This document shows, one piece after another, positions 41,944 to 51,017 of a DNA stretch of 64,000 nucleotides. The notes below the pieces were generated by a model that saw nothing but the letters and a program-made list of their open reading frames with translations, searched no databases and was not told the origin of the DNA. Each line of letters begins with the position of its first letter. The stretch's first letter is position 1. A program made the translations under genes and the position numbers. Source of the DNA: Salinicoccus roseus (GTDB lineage: Bacteria > Bacillota > Bacilli > Staphylococcales > Salinicoccaceae); contig NZ_RKQJ01000001.1 of NCBI RefSeq assembly GCF_003814515.1, forward strand, positions 310,001-374,000, written 5' to 3'.

Positions 41944-43347
41944 CTACTGCCACTCCGTATGGAAAACGCCCGGCTTGTCGAGCCGTTCATATGTGTGGGC
42001 GCCGAAATAGTCGCGCTGGGCCTGGATCATGTTGCTTGAGACCCGCGCCTGCTTCATGCTGTCGAAGTAGGACAGTGCGCTCAGGAAGGCAGGCATCGGT
42101 ATTTCATTTTCTATCGCATGTATGCCGATGCGCCTCAGGCTAGGATGACTGGCGCTGACCACATCCCTGAAATAGTCATCCAGCAGCAGGTTGGTCAGTG
42201 CGGGGTCATTTTCGTATGCCCGGTTGATCTCCTCGAGGAACTGGGCACGTATGATGCACCCCTTTCGCCAGATCATGGATATTTCGCCAAGCTGTAGATT
42301 CCAACCATAGATTCCGCTCGCTTCACGAAGCAGCCTGAACCCCTGTGAATAGCTCATCAGTTTGCTGATGTACAGCGCCTGCTTCAGATCTTCCAGCACC
42401 GACTGCTTCTGGTCTTCGGACAGGCTTTTCATTTCACTCTGATAAGCTTCGCTGATGAGGGCACGTTCTTCTATGAGGCTCGAGAGGCATCTGACGAATA
42501 CACTGTCGGTGATCAGCGAGAGCGGTATGCCGAGTTTCAGGCCTTCGATGCCCGTCCATTTTCCGGTCCCCTTCTGACCCGCCTTATCCAGAATCAGATC
42601 GATGATATAATTGCCGGATTCATCCTTGAACTCCAGTATGCGTGCAGTGATCTCGATCAGGTAGCTGTTGAGGTCTCCCCTGTTCCATTCGTCGAAGACT
42701 GCACTCATTTCATCATTCGACATATTGAGGCCGTGCTTCATGAAATAATAGCTTTCAGCAATCAGTTCCATATCTGCATACTCGATGCCGTTATGGATCA
42801 TTTTGACGTAATGGCCGCTGCCATCCTCACCGATGTAGGTGACGCATGGTTTCCCGTCATCGGCTTTGGCAGCAATTTTCTCCAGTATGGCGCTGACATT
42901 GTCATACGCCTGACGCTGGCCGCCCGGCATCAGGGAGGGACCATTCAAGGCGCCCTCTTCGCCACCGCTTACTCCCATGCCGATGAAGTTGATGCCCTTT
43001 TCAGTGAGCTGCATATTACGCCGCCGGGTGTTCTCATACTGTTCATTTCCCCCGTCGATCAGCGTGTCCCCCTCCTCAAGGTACGGGGCGATCTGTTCGA
43101 TGGTTTTATCCGTCACTTCCCCCGCCTTCACGAGAAGCAGGATGTTCCTTGGCTTCTTCAGGCTTTCAATGAATTTTTCCAATGAGGAGGCGATGTCCAC
43201 ATCCTCTTCCTTGAGTTCAATCATGCGGTTCTCCCTGACATCTTCGAAAAAGTCGAAAGTGACGACCTTGAAGCCGTTTCTCGACATGTTCTTTGCGATA
43301 TTCGTCCCCATGACGCCAAGACCGACTACTCCAATATCATAGATCAT
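41944..43347 (-). CDS. gnd: 6-phosphogluconate dehydrogenase (decarboxylating)
   Basis: Makes ribulose 5-phosphate, CO2 and NADPH or NADH. The N-terminal VGLGVMGTNIAKNMSRNGF binds the coenzyme, GMGVSGGEEGALNGPSLMPGG lies near residue 125, and the family signature LILDKAGQKGTGKWTGIEGL is around residue 250. Length 467 is standard. It follows the M20 peptidase gene by 5 bases. Pairs with zwf across a shared terminator, an arrangement also found in Bacillus (zwf, gndA) but here convergent. Confidence 0.97.
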   Translation of the reverse strand: MIYDIGVVGLGVMGTNIAKNMSRNGFKVVTFDFFEDVRENRMIELKEEDVDIASSLEKFIESLKKPRNILLLVKAGEVTDKTIEQIAPYLEEGDTLIDGGNEQYENTRRRNMQLTEKGINFIGMGVSGGEEGALNGPSLMPGGQRQAYDNVSAILEKIAAKADDGKPCVTYIGEDGSGHYVKMIHNGIEYADMELIAESYYFMKHGLNMSNDEMSAVFDEWNRGDLNSYLIEITARILEFKDESGNYIIDLILDKAGQKGTGKWTGIEGLKLGIPLSLITDSVFVRCLSSLIEERALISEAYQSEMKSLSEDQKQSVLEDLKQALYISKLMSYSQGFRLLREASGIYGWNLQLGEISMIWRKGCIIRAQFLEEINRAYENDPALTNLLLDDYFRDVVSASHPSLRRIGIHAIENEIPMPAFLSALSYFDSMKQARVSSNMIQAQRDYFGAHTYERLDKPGVFHTEWQ

Positions 43348-43352
43348 GCGCT

Positions 43353-44474
43353 CTACTCCTTATCATTCTGGACTTTGATGATTTCAATGACCAGCTCAGT
43401 GATTTTATGCAGTTCTTCTATCGGCATTTTTTCTTCCGTCGTATGGATATTTTCGTATCCAAGGCCCAGTATCGCCGTATCCAGACCTGCTCCTGCAAAT
43501 ATATTGCCGTCGCTCCCGCCGCCGAGGCTGATGAGGTCCGGTCTGCGGCCGATGTTTTCTATAGCCTGAACTGCTGTCTTGACGACATCCGAGTCTTTGG
43601 AGGCCTTCAATGCAGCATACATCACTTCTGTCCTGACTTCTGCACGGCCGCCCATATCTTCGGCGACCTTCTCGAAAGTTTCTTTCATATGCGCTGTCTG
43701 TGCCTTCATCTTCTCATCATCGAGGCTTCTCGCTTCCCCAAGCAAGTAGACGTAGTCCGTGACTACATTCGTCGCGCCGCCGCCTTCAAAACGACCGATG
43801 TTCGCTGTTGTCTCTTCGTCGATGCGTCCGAGCTTCATCTGGCTGATGGCACGGGCTGCGATATTGATTGCACTTACGCCGGTTTCAGGTGCGACCCCAG
43901 CATGTGCTGTTTTCCCGTGTATATGCGCTTCAATCTTACTCTGGGTCGGTGCGGACGTAACCACAGTGCCGACTTTACCCGTGGAGTCGATCGCATAGCC
44001 GAATCTGCTTTTCAGCTGAGAAGCATCAAAGGCCTTCGCCCCCACGAGTCCGGACTCTTCTCCGACAGTGATGACGATTTCAATGTCCCCATGGCTCATG
44101 CCGGATTCTTTGATGGAATGGATGGCTTCGATGAGTGACGCAATCCCTGCCTTGTCATCGGATCCGAGGATTGTTGAACCATCGCTGACGATATAGTCCC
44201 CATCGATGGATGGTTTGACACCCACACCGGGTGCAACAGTATCCATATGGACTGTAAAGTAGATTGGTTCAGCCTTGGTGTTGTCCCCTTTGAGACTGAC
44301 GAGTATATTTCCCGCACCATAGCCGGTTTTCTCCTGAGTATCATCTTCTTGGGCTTCGATACCCATATCTTTGAATTTTTTGAGAAGATAGTCGGCCATC
44401 TCCCTTTCGTGGCCGGTTTCGGAATCGATCTGTACCATTTCCATAAATTGATCGATGAGTCTGTCCTTGTTCAT
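43353..44474 (-). CDS. M20-family tripeptidase-like metallopeptidase (PepT/YqjE type)
   Basis: Cytoplasmic di-zinc aminopeptidase, 373 residues. Metal-binding segments: YFTVHMDTVAPG near residue 77, GSDDKAGIASLIEAIHSI around 108, and ITVGEESGLVGAKAFD around 140, with the catalytic Glu pair. A dimerisation or lid domain lies between residues 180 and 290, and SLGGGSDGNIFAGAGL near 320 supplies the last ligands. Most like the YqjE/PepT2 group and not classical PepT by length. Substrate preference cannot be read. In B. subtilis yqjE lies in the same zwf-gndA region. Confidence 0.87.
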   Translation of the reverse strand: MNKDRLIDQFMEMVQIDSETGHEREMADYLLKKFKDMGIEAQEDDTQEKTGYGAGNILVSLKGDNTKAEPIYFTVHMDTVAPGVGVKPSIDGDYIVSDGSTILGSDDKAGIASLIEAIHSIKESGMSHGDIEIVITVGEESGLVGAKAFDASQLKSRFGYAIDSTGKVGTVVTSAPTQSKIEAHIHGKTAHAGVAPETGVSAINIAARAISQMKLGRIDEETTANIGRFEGGGATNVVTDYVYLLGEARSLDDEKMKAQTAHMKETFEKVAEDMGGRAEVRTEVMYAALKASKDSDVVKTAVQAIENIGRRPDLISLGGGSDGNIFAGAGLDTAILGLGYENIHTTEEKMPIEELHKITELVIEIIKVQNDKE

Positions 44475-44498
44475 AAATGGCTTCCTCCAATAGTTGAG

Positions 44499-44527
44499 TT
44501 GATTGTATAGTAGACGTATATTATAAT
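44499..44527 (+). promoter_or_regulatory. Promoter of the Prli42-like gene
   Basis: TTGATT (44499-44504), 17 bases, TATAAT (44522-44527), 29 bases before the ATG. Near-consensus vegetative type. Confidence 0.65.
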
Positions 44528-44556
44528 TAAAAGAGCAAATTTATAAGGATGGTTTT

Positions 44557-44658
44557 ATGAACAACAAAAAAGTTCAAAAAGCAGTAATCTGGTTCATGAT
44601 AATTCTCATTGTCATTTCAGGCGTGCTTTTCGGCGTCAGCATGCTGACAACAGTGTAA
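44557..44658 (+). CDS. Prli42-like membrane microprotein (DUF4044 type)
   Basis: A 33-residue protein: MNNKKVQKAVIWFMIILIVI, then thirteen more residues ending SMLTTV. It has a basic cytoplasmic start, one helix (about residues 9-30) and a short outer end. Size, the NKKV opening and the IVISGVLFGVSM pattern match the family of Listeria Prli42, reported as the membrane anchor of the stressosome. A ribosome site (AAGGATGG) precedes the ATG, a good promoter lies upstream and a strong terminator follows 8 bases after the stop. Whether this organism has a stressosome cannot be seen here. Confidence 0.82.
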   Translation: MNNKKVQKAVIWFMIILIVISGVLFGVSMLTTV

Positions 44659-44663
44659 CCAAA

Positions 44664-44694
44664 TTAAAGAGGTCCCTCAGGACCTCTTTTTTTG
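44664..44694. terminator. Bidirectional terminator between the Prli42-like gene and brxB
   Basis: AAAGAGGTCC / GGACCTCTTT with loop CTCA, then a run of seven T on the plus strand. Convergent brxB ends 5 bases further. Confidence 0.88.
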
Positions 44695-44698
44695 TTCA

Positions 44699-45136
44699 TC
44701 AGATTTCTTTGCCGTGCTCTTCGAACCAAGCCTGCAGGTTCGTGATGACACTCATCGTTTCATGGCCTTCAATTTCGTGCCTCTCGATCATGTCTACGAC
44801 CTTACCGTCCTTGAAGAGGGCAAATGAAGGGGATGACGGAAGATATTCGGGTGCTTTTTCCCTGACATGTTCAGTCGCCTCCTTGTCCTGACCGGCAAAT
44901 ACGGTGAGCAGCTGGTCGGGCAGCTTATCATAATTAAGGGCGTGTTTGGCAGCCGGACGTGCGATGCCACCGGCACAGCCGCATACAGAGTTGACCATTA
45001 CGAGTGCCGTGCCTTCTTTTGAAAGGTGCTGGTCCACCTCTTCAGGTGTAGTCAGTTCCGTATAGCCCGATTCCTTCATTTCGCTTCTTGCCTGGCTCAC
45101 GACATCATTCATATACATATTGAAATCCATATTCAT
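44699..45136 (-). CDS. brxB: Bacilliredoxin BrxB (YqiW/YphP family)
   Basis: Removes bacillithiol from mixed disulfides on proteins. The 145-residue thioredoxin-like protein has the unusual Cys-Gly-Cys active site in [20 protein letters not shown] around residue 53, which defines the bacilliredoxin A/B family. The opening [18 protein letters not shown] and the position beside the bkd cluster match B. subtilis YqiW (BrxB) better than YphP (BrxA). AAGGAG stands 8 bases before the ATG and a good promoter lies upstream. With YpdA it would complete the BrxB-BSH-YpdA cycle. Confidence 0.92.
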   Translation of the reverse strand: MNMDFNMYMNDVVSQARSEMKESGYTELTTPEEVDQHLSKEGTALVMVNSVCGCAGGIARPAAKHALNYDKLPDQLLTVFAGQDKEATEHVREKAPEYLPSSPSFALFKDGKVVDMIERHEIEGHETMSVITNLQAWFEEHGKEI

Positions 45137-45197
45137 TATAAAAACTCCTTTTGAAACAGCCCCATGGAGAGGATGCGATTTCAGTTCCTTGTATTCA

Positions 45198-45226
45198 ATT
45201 CTATAGCGGATTAAAGGTTTTGTAAA
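45198..45226 (-). promoter_or_regulatory. Candidate promoter of brxB
   Basis: Minus strand TTTACA (45221-45226), 17 bases, TAGAAT (45198-45203): 5/6 matches each, just downstream of the bkdB stop codon. Confidence 0.55.
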
Positions 45227-45228
45227 GT

Positions 45229-46515
45229 CTAGTAGATCGAAGTCGTTTCGACAGAATACGCTTCAATCCTCTCTTTGACGGCTTTCAGGAACTGGCCTGC
45301 CACCAGACCGTCCAGAACGCGGTGGTCGATGGACAGGCAGAGGTTGACCATATGCCTGACGGCAATCATATCATCAATGATCACCGGCTTCTTGACGATG
45401 GATTCAACCTGCAGTATGGCAGCCTGGGGATGGTTGATGATCCCCATGGACTGTACGGAACCGAAGGCGCCGGTATTGTTTACCGTGAAGGTCCCCCCTG
45501 CCATGTGCTCCTGTGTGAGCTTATGGCTGCGTCCGAGCGCTGCAAGTTCCCCCACCTGCTTGGCGATCCCCTTGATGGAGAGGTCGTCGGCATTCCGGAT
45601 GACCGGCACATAGAGTTTATCATCGCCGGCTACGGCGATGGAGATGTTGATGTCCTTGTTGAGGACGATCTTATCCCCCTGCCATGAACTGTTCAGCATC
45701 GGATATTCCTTCAATGTCTCGGCGACTGCTTTGACGAAGAAGCTGAAGAATGTGAGATTGAATCCTTCACGCTCCTTGAAGGCGGATTTATGGCTGTTGC
45801 GGACATTCACCAGATTAGTGGCATCCACCTCCATCATCATCCATGCATGGGGAATCTCCTGGCTGGACTGGACCATTTTATTGGCGACTGCTTTTCTGAC
45901 TCCGGTTACCGGTATTTCATCCCCCGCCACGATGTTCCCGGAAGCTGACGCAGGGTCTGCCTGCTGATCAGTGGAAGGCGCTGCCTCCGTCTGTGTTCCG
46001 GCGGTCACGGGGCCTGCTTCAATCGTCTTCAGAACATCCTTCTTCGTAATACGTCCTTCAAACCCTGTACCTTCAATCGTATTGAGATCGAGGTCATGCT
46101 CCTCGGCCAATCGCATCACTACAGGGGAAATTCTTGTTTTGCCCTTCTTCTGGGCACCCTGTTCCACTTTGCCTGTGGAGGATGGTGCGTCCTCCTGATT
46201 TTCATCGGCTGACGGGGCCGCCTCTTCAGACGCCTTGGCGCTTCCTTCATCCTCGTCAGCTTTTCCGGCCTCTCCAGCACCATCCGTATCCATCAGACAT
46301 ACCGGGGTACCGACTTCAACGGTATCCCCTTCCGCCACAAGGAGTTCCTTGATCGTGCCCTCGAATACGGAAGGCACTTCCGCGGTCACCTTGTCGGTGA
46401 TGACTTCACACAGGGGATCATATTCCTCGACCGTATCCCCGGGCTGGACCAGCCATTTTTCAATGGTCCCTTCTGTAACACTTTCGCCGAGCTTCGGCAT
46501 CAGCACTTCTTCCAT
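45229..46515 (-). CDS. bkdB: Branched-chain 2-oxoacid dehydrogenase E2 (lipoyl acyltransferase)
   Basis: Core of the complex that turns branched 2-oxo acids into acyl-CoA. Order: a lipoyl domain at residues 1-80 with the lipoylated Lys in [13 protein letters not shown]; an acidic linker; a peripheral subunit-binding domain ([20 protein letters not shown]) at about 132-168; and the catalytic domain with [16 protein letters not shown] near residue 400. Length 428 is typical of BfmBB. It is the last gene of the cluster and lies 14 bases after bkdAB. Confidence 0.95.
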   Translation of the reverse strand: MEEVLMPKLGESVTEGTIEKWLVQPGDTVEEYDPLCEVITDKVTAEVPSVFEGTIKELLVAEGDTVEVGTPVCLMDTDGAGEAGKADEDEGSAKASEEAAPSADENQEDAPSSTGKVEQGAQKKGKTRISPVVMRLAEEHDLDLNTIEGTGFEGRITKKDVLKTIEAGPVTAGTQTEAAPSTDQQADPASASGNIVAGDEIPVTGVRKAVANKMVQSSQEIPHAWMMMEVDATNLVNVRNSHKSAFKEREGFNLTFFSFFVKAVAETLKEYPMLNSSWQGDKIVLNKDINISIAVAGDDKLYVPVIRNADDLSIKGIAKQVGELAALGRSHKLTQEHMAGGTFTVNNTGAFGSVQSMGIINHPQAAILQVESIVKKPVIIDDMIAVRHMVNLCLSIDHRVLDGLVAGQFLKAVKERIEAYSVETTSIY

Positions 46516-46529
46516 AGGTTTCGTCCTCC

Positions 46530-47513
46530 TTAATGCTCCGCGAGCTCTTTCATTTTGGCTTCTATCTTGTCGGGGTTTATCATGAAGAAATCTTCCATCG
46601 GTGGCGCATACGGCATGGAGGGGACATCCGGCCCTGCGAGCCTCATGACGGGCGCATCGAGATCATACAGGCAGTTTTCTGCGATGATCGCAGAAACTTC
46701 GCTGATGACGCTGCCCTCGAGGTTATCCTCTGTGACAAGCAGTACTTTTCCTGTTTTAGAAGCTGCTTGGATGATGCTTTCCTTATCAAGCGGGTAGATG
46801 GTCCGGAGATCGAGGACTTCCGCTTCATACCCATCCTTCGACAGCCGTTCAGCTGCCTGCAGGGCATAATTGACGCATAGGCCATATGTAATGACCGTAA
46901 TGTCATCTCCTTCACGTTTGACGTCCGCCTTGCCGATCGGTACGGTATGATCGCCTTCAGGCACCTCTTCCTTGAGAAGGCGGTAGGCCTTCTTGTGTTC
47001 GAAGAACAGCACCGGATCGTTGTCACGGATTGCCGAAATCAGGAGTCCCTTCGCATCGGATGGCGTGGATGGGATCACGACCTTCAGTCCAGGAGTTGAA
47101 GCAAAAATCGCCTCAACGGACTGGGAATGGTAGAGTGCACCGTGGATGCCGCCCCCAAAAGGCGCACGGATGACCATTGGACAGTTCCAGTCGTTATTGG
47201 AACGGTATCTGATCTTCGCCGCCTCACTCAGTATCTGATTCGTTGCGGGCAGTATATAGTCTGCAAACTGAATTTCCGCCACAGGTCTTTTCCCCATCAT
47301 TGCAGCACCGATGCTGGTGCCGACGATATTCGATTCAGCGAGTGGTGTATCCAGGCAGCGCATTGCACCGTATTTTTCCTGGAGACCGGCAGTAACCTTG
47401 AAGACGCCGCCTTTCTTGCCGACGTCCTCACCGAGGACGAACACACTTTCATCCTGGCCCATTTCGTAGTCGAGCGCCTGGTGTATTGCCTGCAAATAAG
47501 AAATTTTAGCCAT
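46530..47513 (-). CDS. bkdAB: Branched-chain 2-oxoacid dehydrogenase E1 beta subunit
   Basis: With BkdAA forms the thiamine-diphosphate-dependent decarboxylase E1. The 327 residues start AKISYLQAIHQALDYEMGQD and show GEDVGKKGGVFKVT, the TPP-interacting region, IQFADYILPATNQI and MVIRAPFGGGIHGALYHSQS around residue 120. The frame extends upstream to 47660 only as a shadow of bkdAA; the true start ATG at 47513 overlaps the bkdAA stop by 8 bases. Length and order match the BfmBAB proteins of Bacillus. Confidence 0.95.
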   Translation of the reverse strand: MAKISYLQAIHQALDYEMGQDESVFVLGEDVGKKGGVFKVTAGLQEKYGAMRCLDTPLAESNIVGTSIGAAMMGKRPVAEIQFADYILPATNQILSEAAKIRYRSNNDWNCPMVIRAPFGGGIHGALYHSQSVEAIFASTPGLKVVIPSTPSDAKGLLISAIRDNDPVLFFEHKKAYRLLKEEVPEGDHTVPIGKADVKREGDDITVITYGLCVNYALQAAERLSKDGYEAEVLDLRTIYPLDKESIIQAASKTGKVLLVTEDNLEGSVISEVSAIIAENCLYDLDAPVMRLAGPDVPSMPYAPPMEDFFMINPDKIEAKMKELAEH

Positions 47514-48501
47514 GGTGAACCTCCTCATATACATGCCTAAGGGCTTCTTCAGGTTTCGGATAAGGTGCTTTTTCAGCAGCTTTTGTCGCATCGGTGACGA
47601 TTGCCTTCGCTTCTTTTTCCAGTGTTTCGAACCATGCCTCATCTGCAACGCCGTGTTCAAGTATATATGATTTGAATTTAACCAGGCAATCCGACTCCTT
47701 CATGGTCTCGCGCTCTTGCTTCTCCCGGTAGCTGTCGTCATCGTCTGAGGAATGGGCAGTCAATCGTGTGGACATCGCTTCGATGAGTGTGGCGCCTTCT
47801 CCATTGACAGCACGCTCCCTGGCTTCCTTGACAGCCTTGTATACAGCAATCGGATCGTTGCCGTCTATATGCTCTCCATGCATCCCGTAACCGAGTGCGC
47901 GATCCGACAGTTTTTCAGCACCATACTGGAGCTCACGGGGCACGCTGATTGCATAATCATTGTTTTCGATGATGCATATGAAGGGCAGGTCATGCACACC
48001 GGCAAAATTCAGCCCTTCATGGAAGTCCCCCTGGTTCGAAGAACCTTCCCCGAGTGTCGTCAGAGCCACCCGCTTCTCATTGTCCATCTTGAATTTGAAG
48101 CTTGCACCGACTGCATGGAGGAGTTGTGTTGTTACACTGGAACCCTGTGTCATGATGTTGCAGGATTTTTTGCTGAAGTGCGAAGGCATCTGCTTTCCAC
48201 CGCTGGAAATATCGCCCTTCTTAGCGAAAGCGGAAAGCATCGTTTCCTCTGCAGTCATGCCAAAATGTGTAACGAGCGCAAGGTCCCTGTAGTATGGGCT
48301 GATGATATCCACTTCCCGGTCAAGTGCATATCCTGCACCCACCTGTGTCGCCTCCTGACCCTGGCATGAAATGACGAACGGAAGTTTACCGGCACGGTTG
48401 AGCAGCCACATCCTCTCGTCGATTTTTCTTGCAAGGTGCATCGTACGATACATTTCTTTCAGGTCCTCAGGTGTGAGGCCCGCTTCTTTATAATCCAACA
48501 A
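47506..48501 (-). CDS. bkdAA: Branched-chain 2-oxoacid dehydrogenase E1 alpha subunit
   Basis: TPP-binding E1 subunit. The TPP motif runs from TLGEGSSNQGDFHEGLNFAG near residue 145 to ICIIENNDYAIS, and the phosphorylation-loop-like segment STRLTAHSSDDDDSYR lies around residue 245. The start is unusual: I place it at a TTG at 48501, because the strong AAGGAGG begins in the lpdV stop codon (48510-48516) and stands 8 bases from that TTG. The ATG at 48522 lies upstream of this ribosome site and inside lpdV. Predicted length from TTG is 331, normal for the family. Confidence 0.92.
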   Translation of the reverse strand: MLDYKEAGLTPEDLKEMYRTMHLARKIDERMWLLNRAGKLPFVISCQGQEATQVGAGYALDREVDIISPYYRDLALVTHFGMTAEETMLSAFAKKGDISSGGKQMPSHFSKKSCNIMTQGSSVTTQLLHAVGASFKFKMDNEKRVALTTLGEGSSNQGDFHEGLNFAGVHDLPFICIIENNDYAISVPRELQYGAEKLSDRALGYGMHGEHIDGNDPIAVYKAVKEARERAVNGEGATLIEAMSTRLTAHSSDDDDSYREKQERETMKESDCLVKFKSYILEHGVADEAWFETLEKEAKAIVTDATKAAEKAPYPKPEEALRHVYEEVHHG

Positions 48502-48514
48502 TGTAGTGTCCTCC

Positions 48515-49933
48515 TTATACATGGATACCAATTCCTTCTGCATCAAGTCCGAGCTCCATCATCACTTCCCCTATGGAAGGATGGGCATGGATGGCACTCC
48601 CGATTTCAAGTGCCGATGCATCGAGAAATTTGGCCAGAGCCGCTTCGTTGATCAGTTCGGTGGCTCCGGGGCCTATAAGGGATAGGCCGAGCATATCCTT
48701 TGTTTCCGGTTCTACAAGCATTTTACCAAATCCTTTGCCGCCATGGGCGATTACCGCTTTCCCCACCGCTGCAAACGGCACCTTATGTACGGAGTATTCC
48801 ATACCTGCCTCTTTGAGCTCCTTCTCTGTCCTTCCGATCGAAGCGACTTCAGGATGAGTGTAGATGCATCTTGGGACAGTAGTGTAGTCAAGCGTATATG
48901 GGCGTTTCTCGGCCATATGTTCGACTGCAATGACGGCCTCCTTGGTGGCCACATGGGCAAGCTGCAGATTGCCGATCACATCCCCTACGGCATAGATGTT
49001 CTCATCCTTCGTCTGATAGTATCTGTTGGTGGAGATATACCCGCCATCAAGCTGTATCTTCGTATTGCCGAGGCCGAGGTCTTCGGTGTTCGGTGCCCGG
49101 CCGATGGCGACCAGTGCCTTGTCGAAGGTCTCTTCCCCTTCATCGAACTGGAGTGTGATGGCATCTTCCCCTTTGCTGATGCGGTCCTCATCCAGTGCGG
49201 TGCCCACCCTGAAGGTGACACCTTCAGCTTCGAGCGCTTTTTTCAATGCGCCTGCAAGATCCTTATCCTCATGCGGAATGATCTGGTTCCCCGCTTCGAC
49301 TACAGTGACATGCGTTCCGAGGTCCGTGAGTATGCTCGCAAATTCAAGACCGATGACACCACCGCCGATGATCACCATCCTGGAAGGGATATGATCGAGT
49401 GTCATCATGTCGTCGCTTGAAAGTACAAGGAAACCGTCGAATGGTAGGAACGGCAATGGCCGCGGGTGCGAACCCGTCGCAACCAGCACATGCTGGTTGA
49501 TGAGTATTTCACTCTCCGCTTCCTCGTCTTCGGGGTGTTCGACCGCCACCGTACCTGCCATCGGGGAGAATATTGAGGGCCCGAGTATGCGTCCATGGCC
49601 ATTGAAGACATCCACCTTATGCTTCTTCATGAGATGTCTGACGCCGCTGTACATCTGATCGACCACTTCCTGTTTCCGCTCCTGCACCTTTCCCATATCG
49701 ATTTCAGGCTCGACAGAACCTATGCCGAAGATGCCGGCATGCTTCATAGTATTGGCAACCTCCGCAGATTTGAGCATGCTTTTTGTGGGTATGCATCCCT
49801 TATGGAGACATGTGCCCCCAAGCTTCTCCTTTTCGACGACTGCGGTCTTCATGCCGAGCTGGCTTGCCTTGATGGCTGCAACATAGCCGGCAGTACCGCC
49901 GCCCAGTATGACCAGGTCATATTCGTATGCCAT
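48515..49933 (-). CDS. lpdV: Dihydrolipoamide dehydrogenase (E3) of the branched-chain complex
   Basis: Flavoprotein that re-oxidises the lipoyl arm with NAD. The FAD site is LVILGGGTAGYVAAIKASQLG, the redox disulfide is GGTCLHKGCIPTKSML at about residues 38-53, the NAD site is MVIIGGGVIGLEFASILTDLG around 175, and the C-terminal catalytic HAHPSIGEVMMEL is near 450. Length about 472. The ATG at 49933 has AGGAG 8 bases upstream; the frame opens at a GTG at 49942. Placed between buk and bkdAA as in B. subtilis lpdV. Confidence 0.95.
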   Translation of the reverse strand: MAYEYDLVILGGGTAGYVAAIKASQLGMKTAVVEKEKLGGTCLHKGCIPTKSMLKSAEVANTMKHAGIFGIGSVEPEIDMGKVQERKQEVVDQMYSGVRHLMKKHKVDVFNGHGRILGPSIFSPMAGTVAVEHPEDEEAESEILINQHVLVATGSHPRPLPFLPFDGFLVLSSDDMMTLDHIPSRMVIIGGGVIGLEFASILTDLGTHVTVVEAGNQIIPHEDKDLAGALKKALEAEGVTFRVGTALDEDRISKGEDAITLQFDEGEETFDKALVAIGRAPNTEDLGLGNTKIQLDGGYISTNRYYQTKDENIYAVGDVIGNLQLAHVATKEAVIAVEHMAEKRPYTLDYTTVPRCIYTHPEVASIGRTEKELKEAGMEYSVHKVPFAAVGKAVIAHGGKGFGKMLVEPETKDMLGLSLIGPGATELINEAALAKFLDASALEIGSAIHAHPSIGEVMMELGLDAEGIGIHV

Positions 49934-49944
49934 TATATCCACTC

Positions 49945-51009
49945 CTACATATAGGTTTTCATTTCTTCCCTGCCTGTCAGAACACGGTATGCCCCTTCCG
50001 CCAGCGCCTGCATCTCCTCTTCCCCCGGATAGACTGAGACCGGTGCAATGAATGAAATATAGGGCCTGACGAGGTCGATGAGATACGTGCTGTGGGCCAT
50101 GCCTCCTGTAAAGATGATCTGGTCTACCTGGCCCTTCAATATGGCAGAACGGGAGCCGATTTCCTTTGCAAGCTGTGCGGCAAGTGCCCTGAATATCTTT
50201 TCGGTGGCTGCGTCCCCGGAAACTGCACGCTTTTCAAGCTCAAGAGCGTCCTGGGTGCCTGCGAGGGAGATGAAGCCGCCCTCCTTCGTCAAGATCTCAT
50301 AGATGCTGTCGTAATCGAGGCTGTTCTCAGTGATGTATCTGGCCAGACTGCCGTTCGGCAATGAGCCTGTACGGGTCGGGCTCATCGGCCCTTCGCCTGA
50401 AAGCCCGTCATTCACATCGATCACCCTGCCCTTTTCATGTGCCCCGACAGTGATGCCGCCCCCCATGTGGGAGACGATGACATTGACATCGGCATACTGC
50501 TTTCCGATGGATGCAGCATACTTGCGGGCGACCGCCTTCTGGTTGAGCGCATGGAAGACGGATTTCCTTTCAATGCCGCTGAGACCTGTAAGGCGCACCG
50601 CATCGGTCAGTTCATCCACGACCACCGGATCGGTGATGACTGCCCTGCAGCCATACTTTTCACGGAAACGGGCGGCGATGATGCCGCTCAGATTGGAGGC
50701 ATGCCTGCCATACCTGTATGAGCCGAGATCATCGGTCATCTTGTCATTTATATCATATGTGCCGCCCTCTATCGGCTTCAGCAGTCCGCCGCGTGCGCTG
50801 ACGATATCGATGGATTCCGGATTGATATCATTCCTCCCAAGGAAGCCTGTGATTGCATCGAGCCTGAAATCTATCTGATCATGGAGCGGCCTGATGATTT
50901 CGTCGGTCGGATGACTCATCGTTTCAGATATCAAGCTTTGGTCGTTCTCATATACCGCCACTTTGGTGGAGGTTCCTCCGAGGTTGACTACAAGGATGGT
51001 ATATTGCAT
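49945..51009 (-). CDS. buk: Butyrate/branched-chain fatty acid kinase
   Basis: Member of the acetate-kinase/ASKHA group that interconverts acyl phosphate plus ADP with the fatty acid plus ATP. The 354 residues start with a phosphate loop, ILVVNLGGTSTKVAVY. Further motifs are VNVIVSHMGGGITVGAH around residue 175 and IIFTGGMAHSTYLID near 298. With ptb it can release branched acids such as isobutyrate or isovalerate and make ATP. AGGAGG precedes the ATG. In the bkd cluster of Bacillus it lies in the same place. Confidence 0.93.
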   Translation of the reverse strand: MQYTILVVNLGGTSTKVAVYENDQSLISETMSHPTDEIIRPLHDQIDFRLDAITGFLGRNDINPESIDIVSARGGLLKPIEGGTYDINDKMTDDLGSYRYGRHASNLSGIIAARFREKYGCRAVITDPVVVDELTDAVRLTGLSGIERKSVFHALNQKAVARKYAASIGKQYADVNVIVSHMGGGITVGAHEKGRVIDVNDGLSGEGPMSPTRTGSLPNGSLARYITENSLDYDSIYEILTKEGGFISLAGTQDALELEKRAVSGDAATEKIFRALAAQLAKEIGSRSAILKGQVDQIIFTGGMAHSTYLIDLVRPYISFIAPVSVYPGEEEMQALAEGAYRVLTGREEMKTYM

Positions 51010-51017
51010 GCGGTCGC

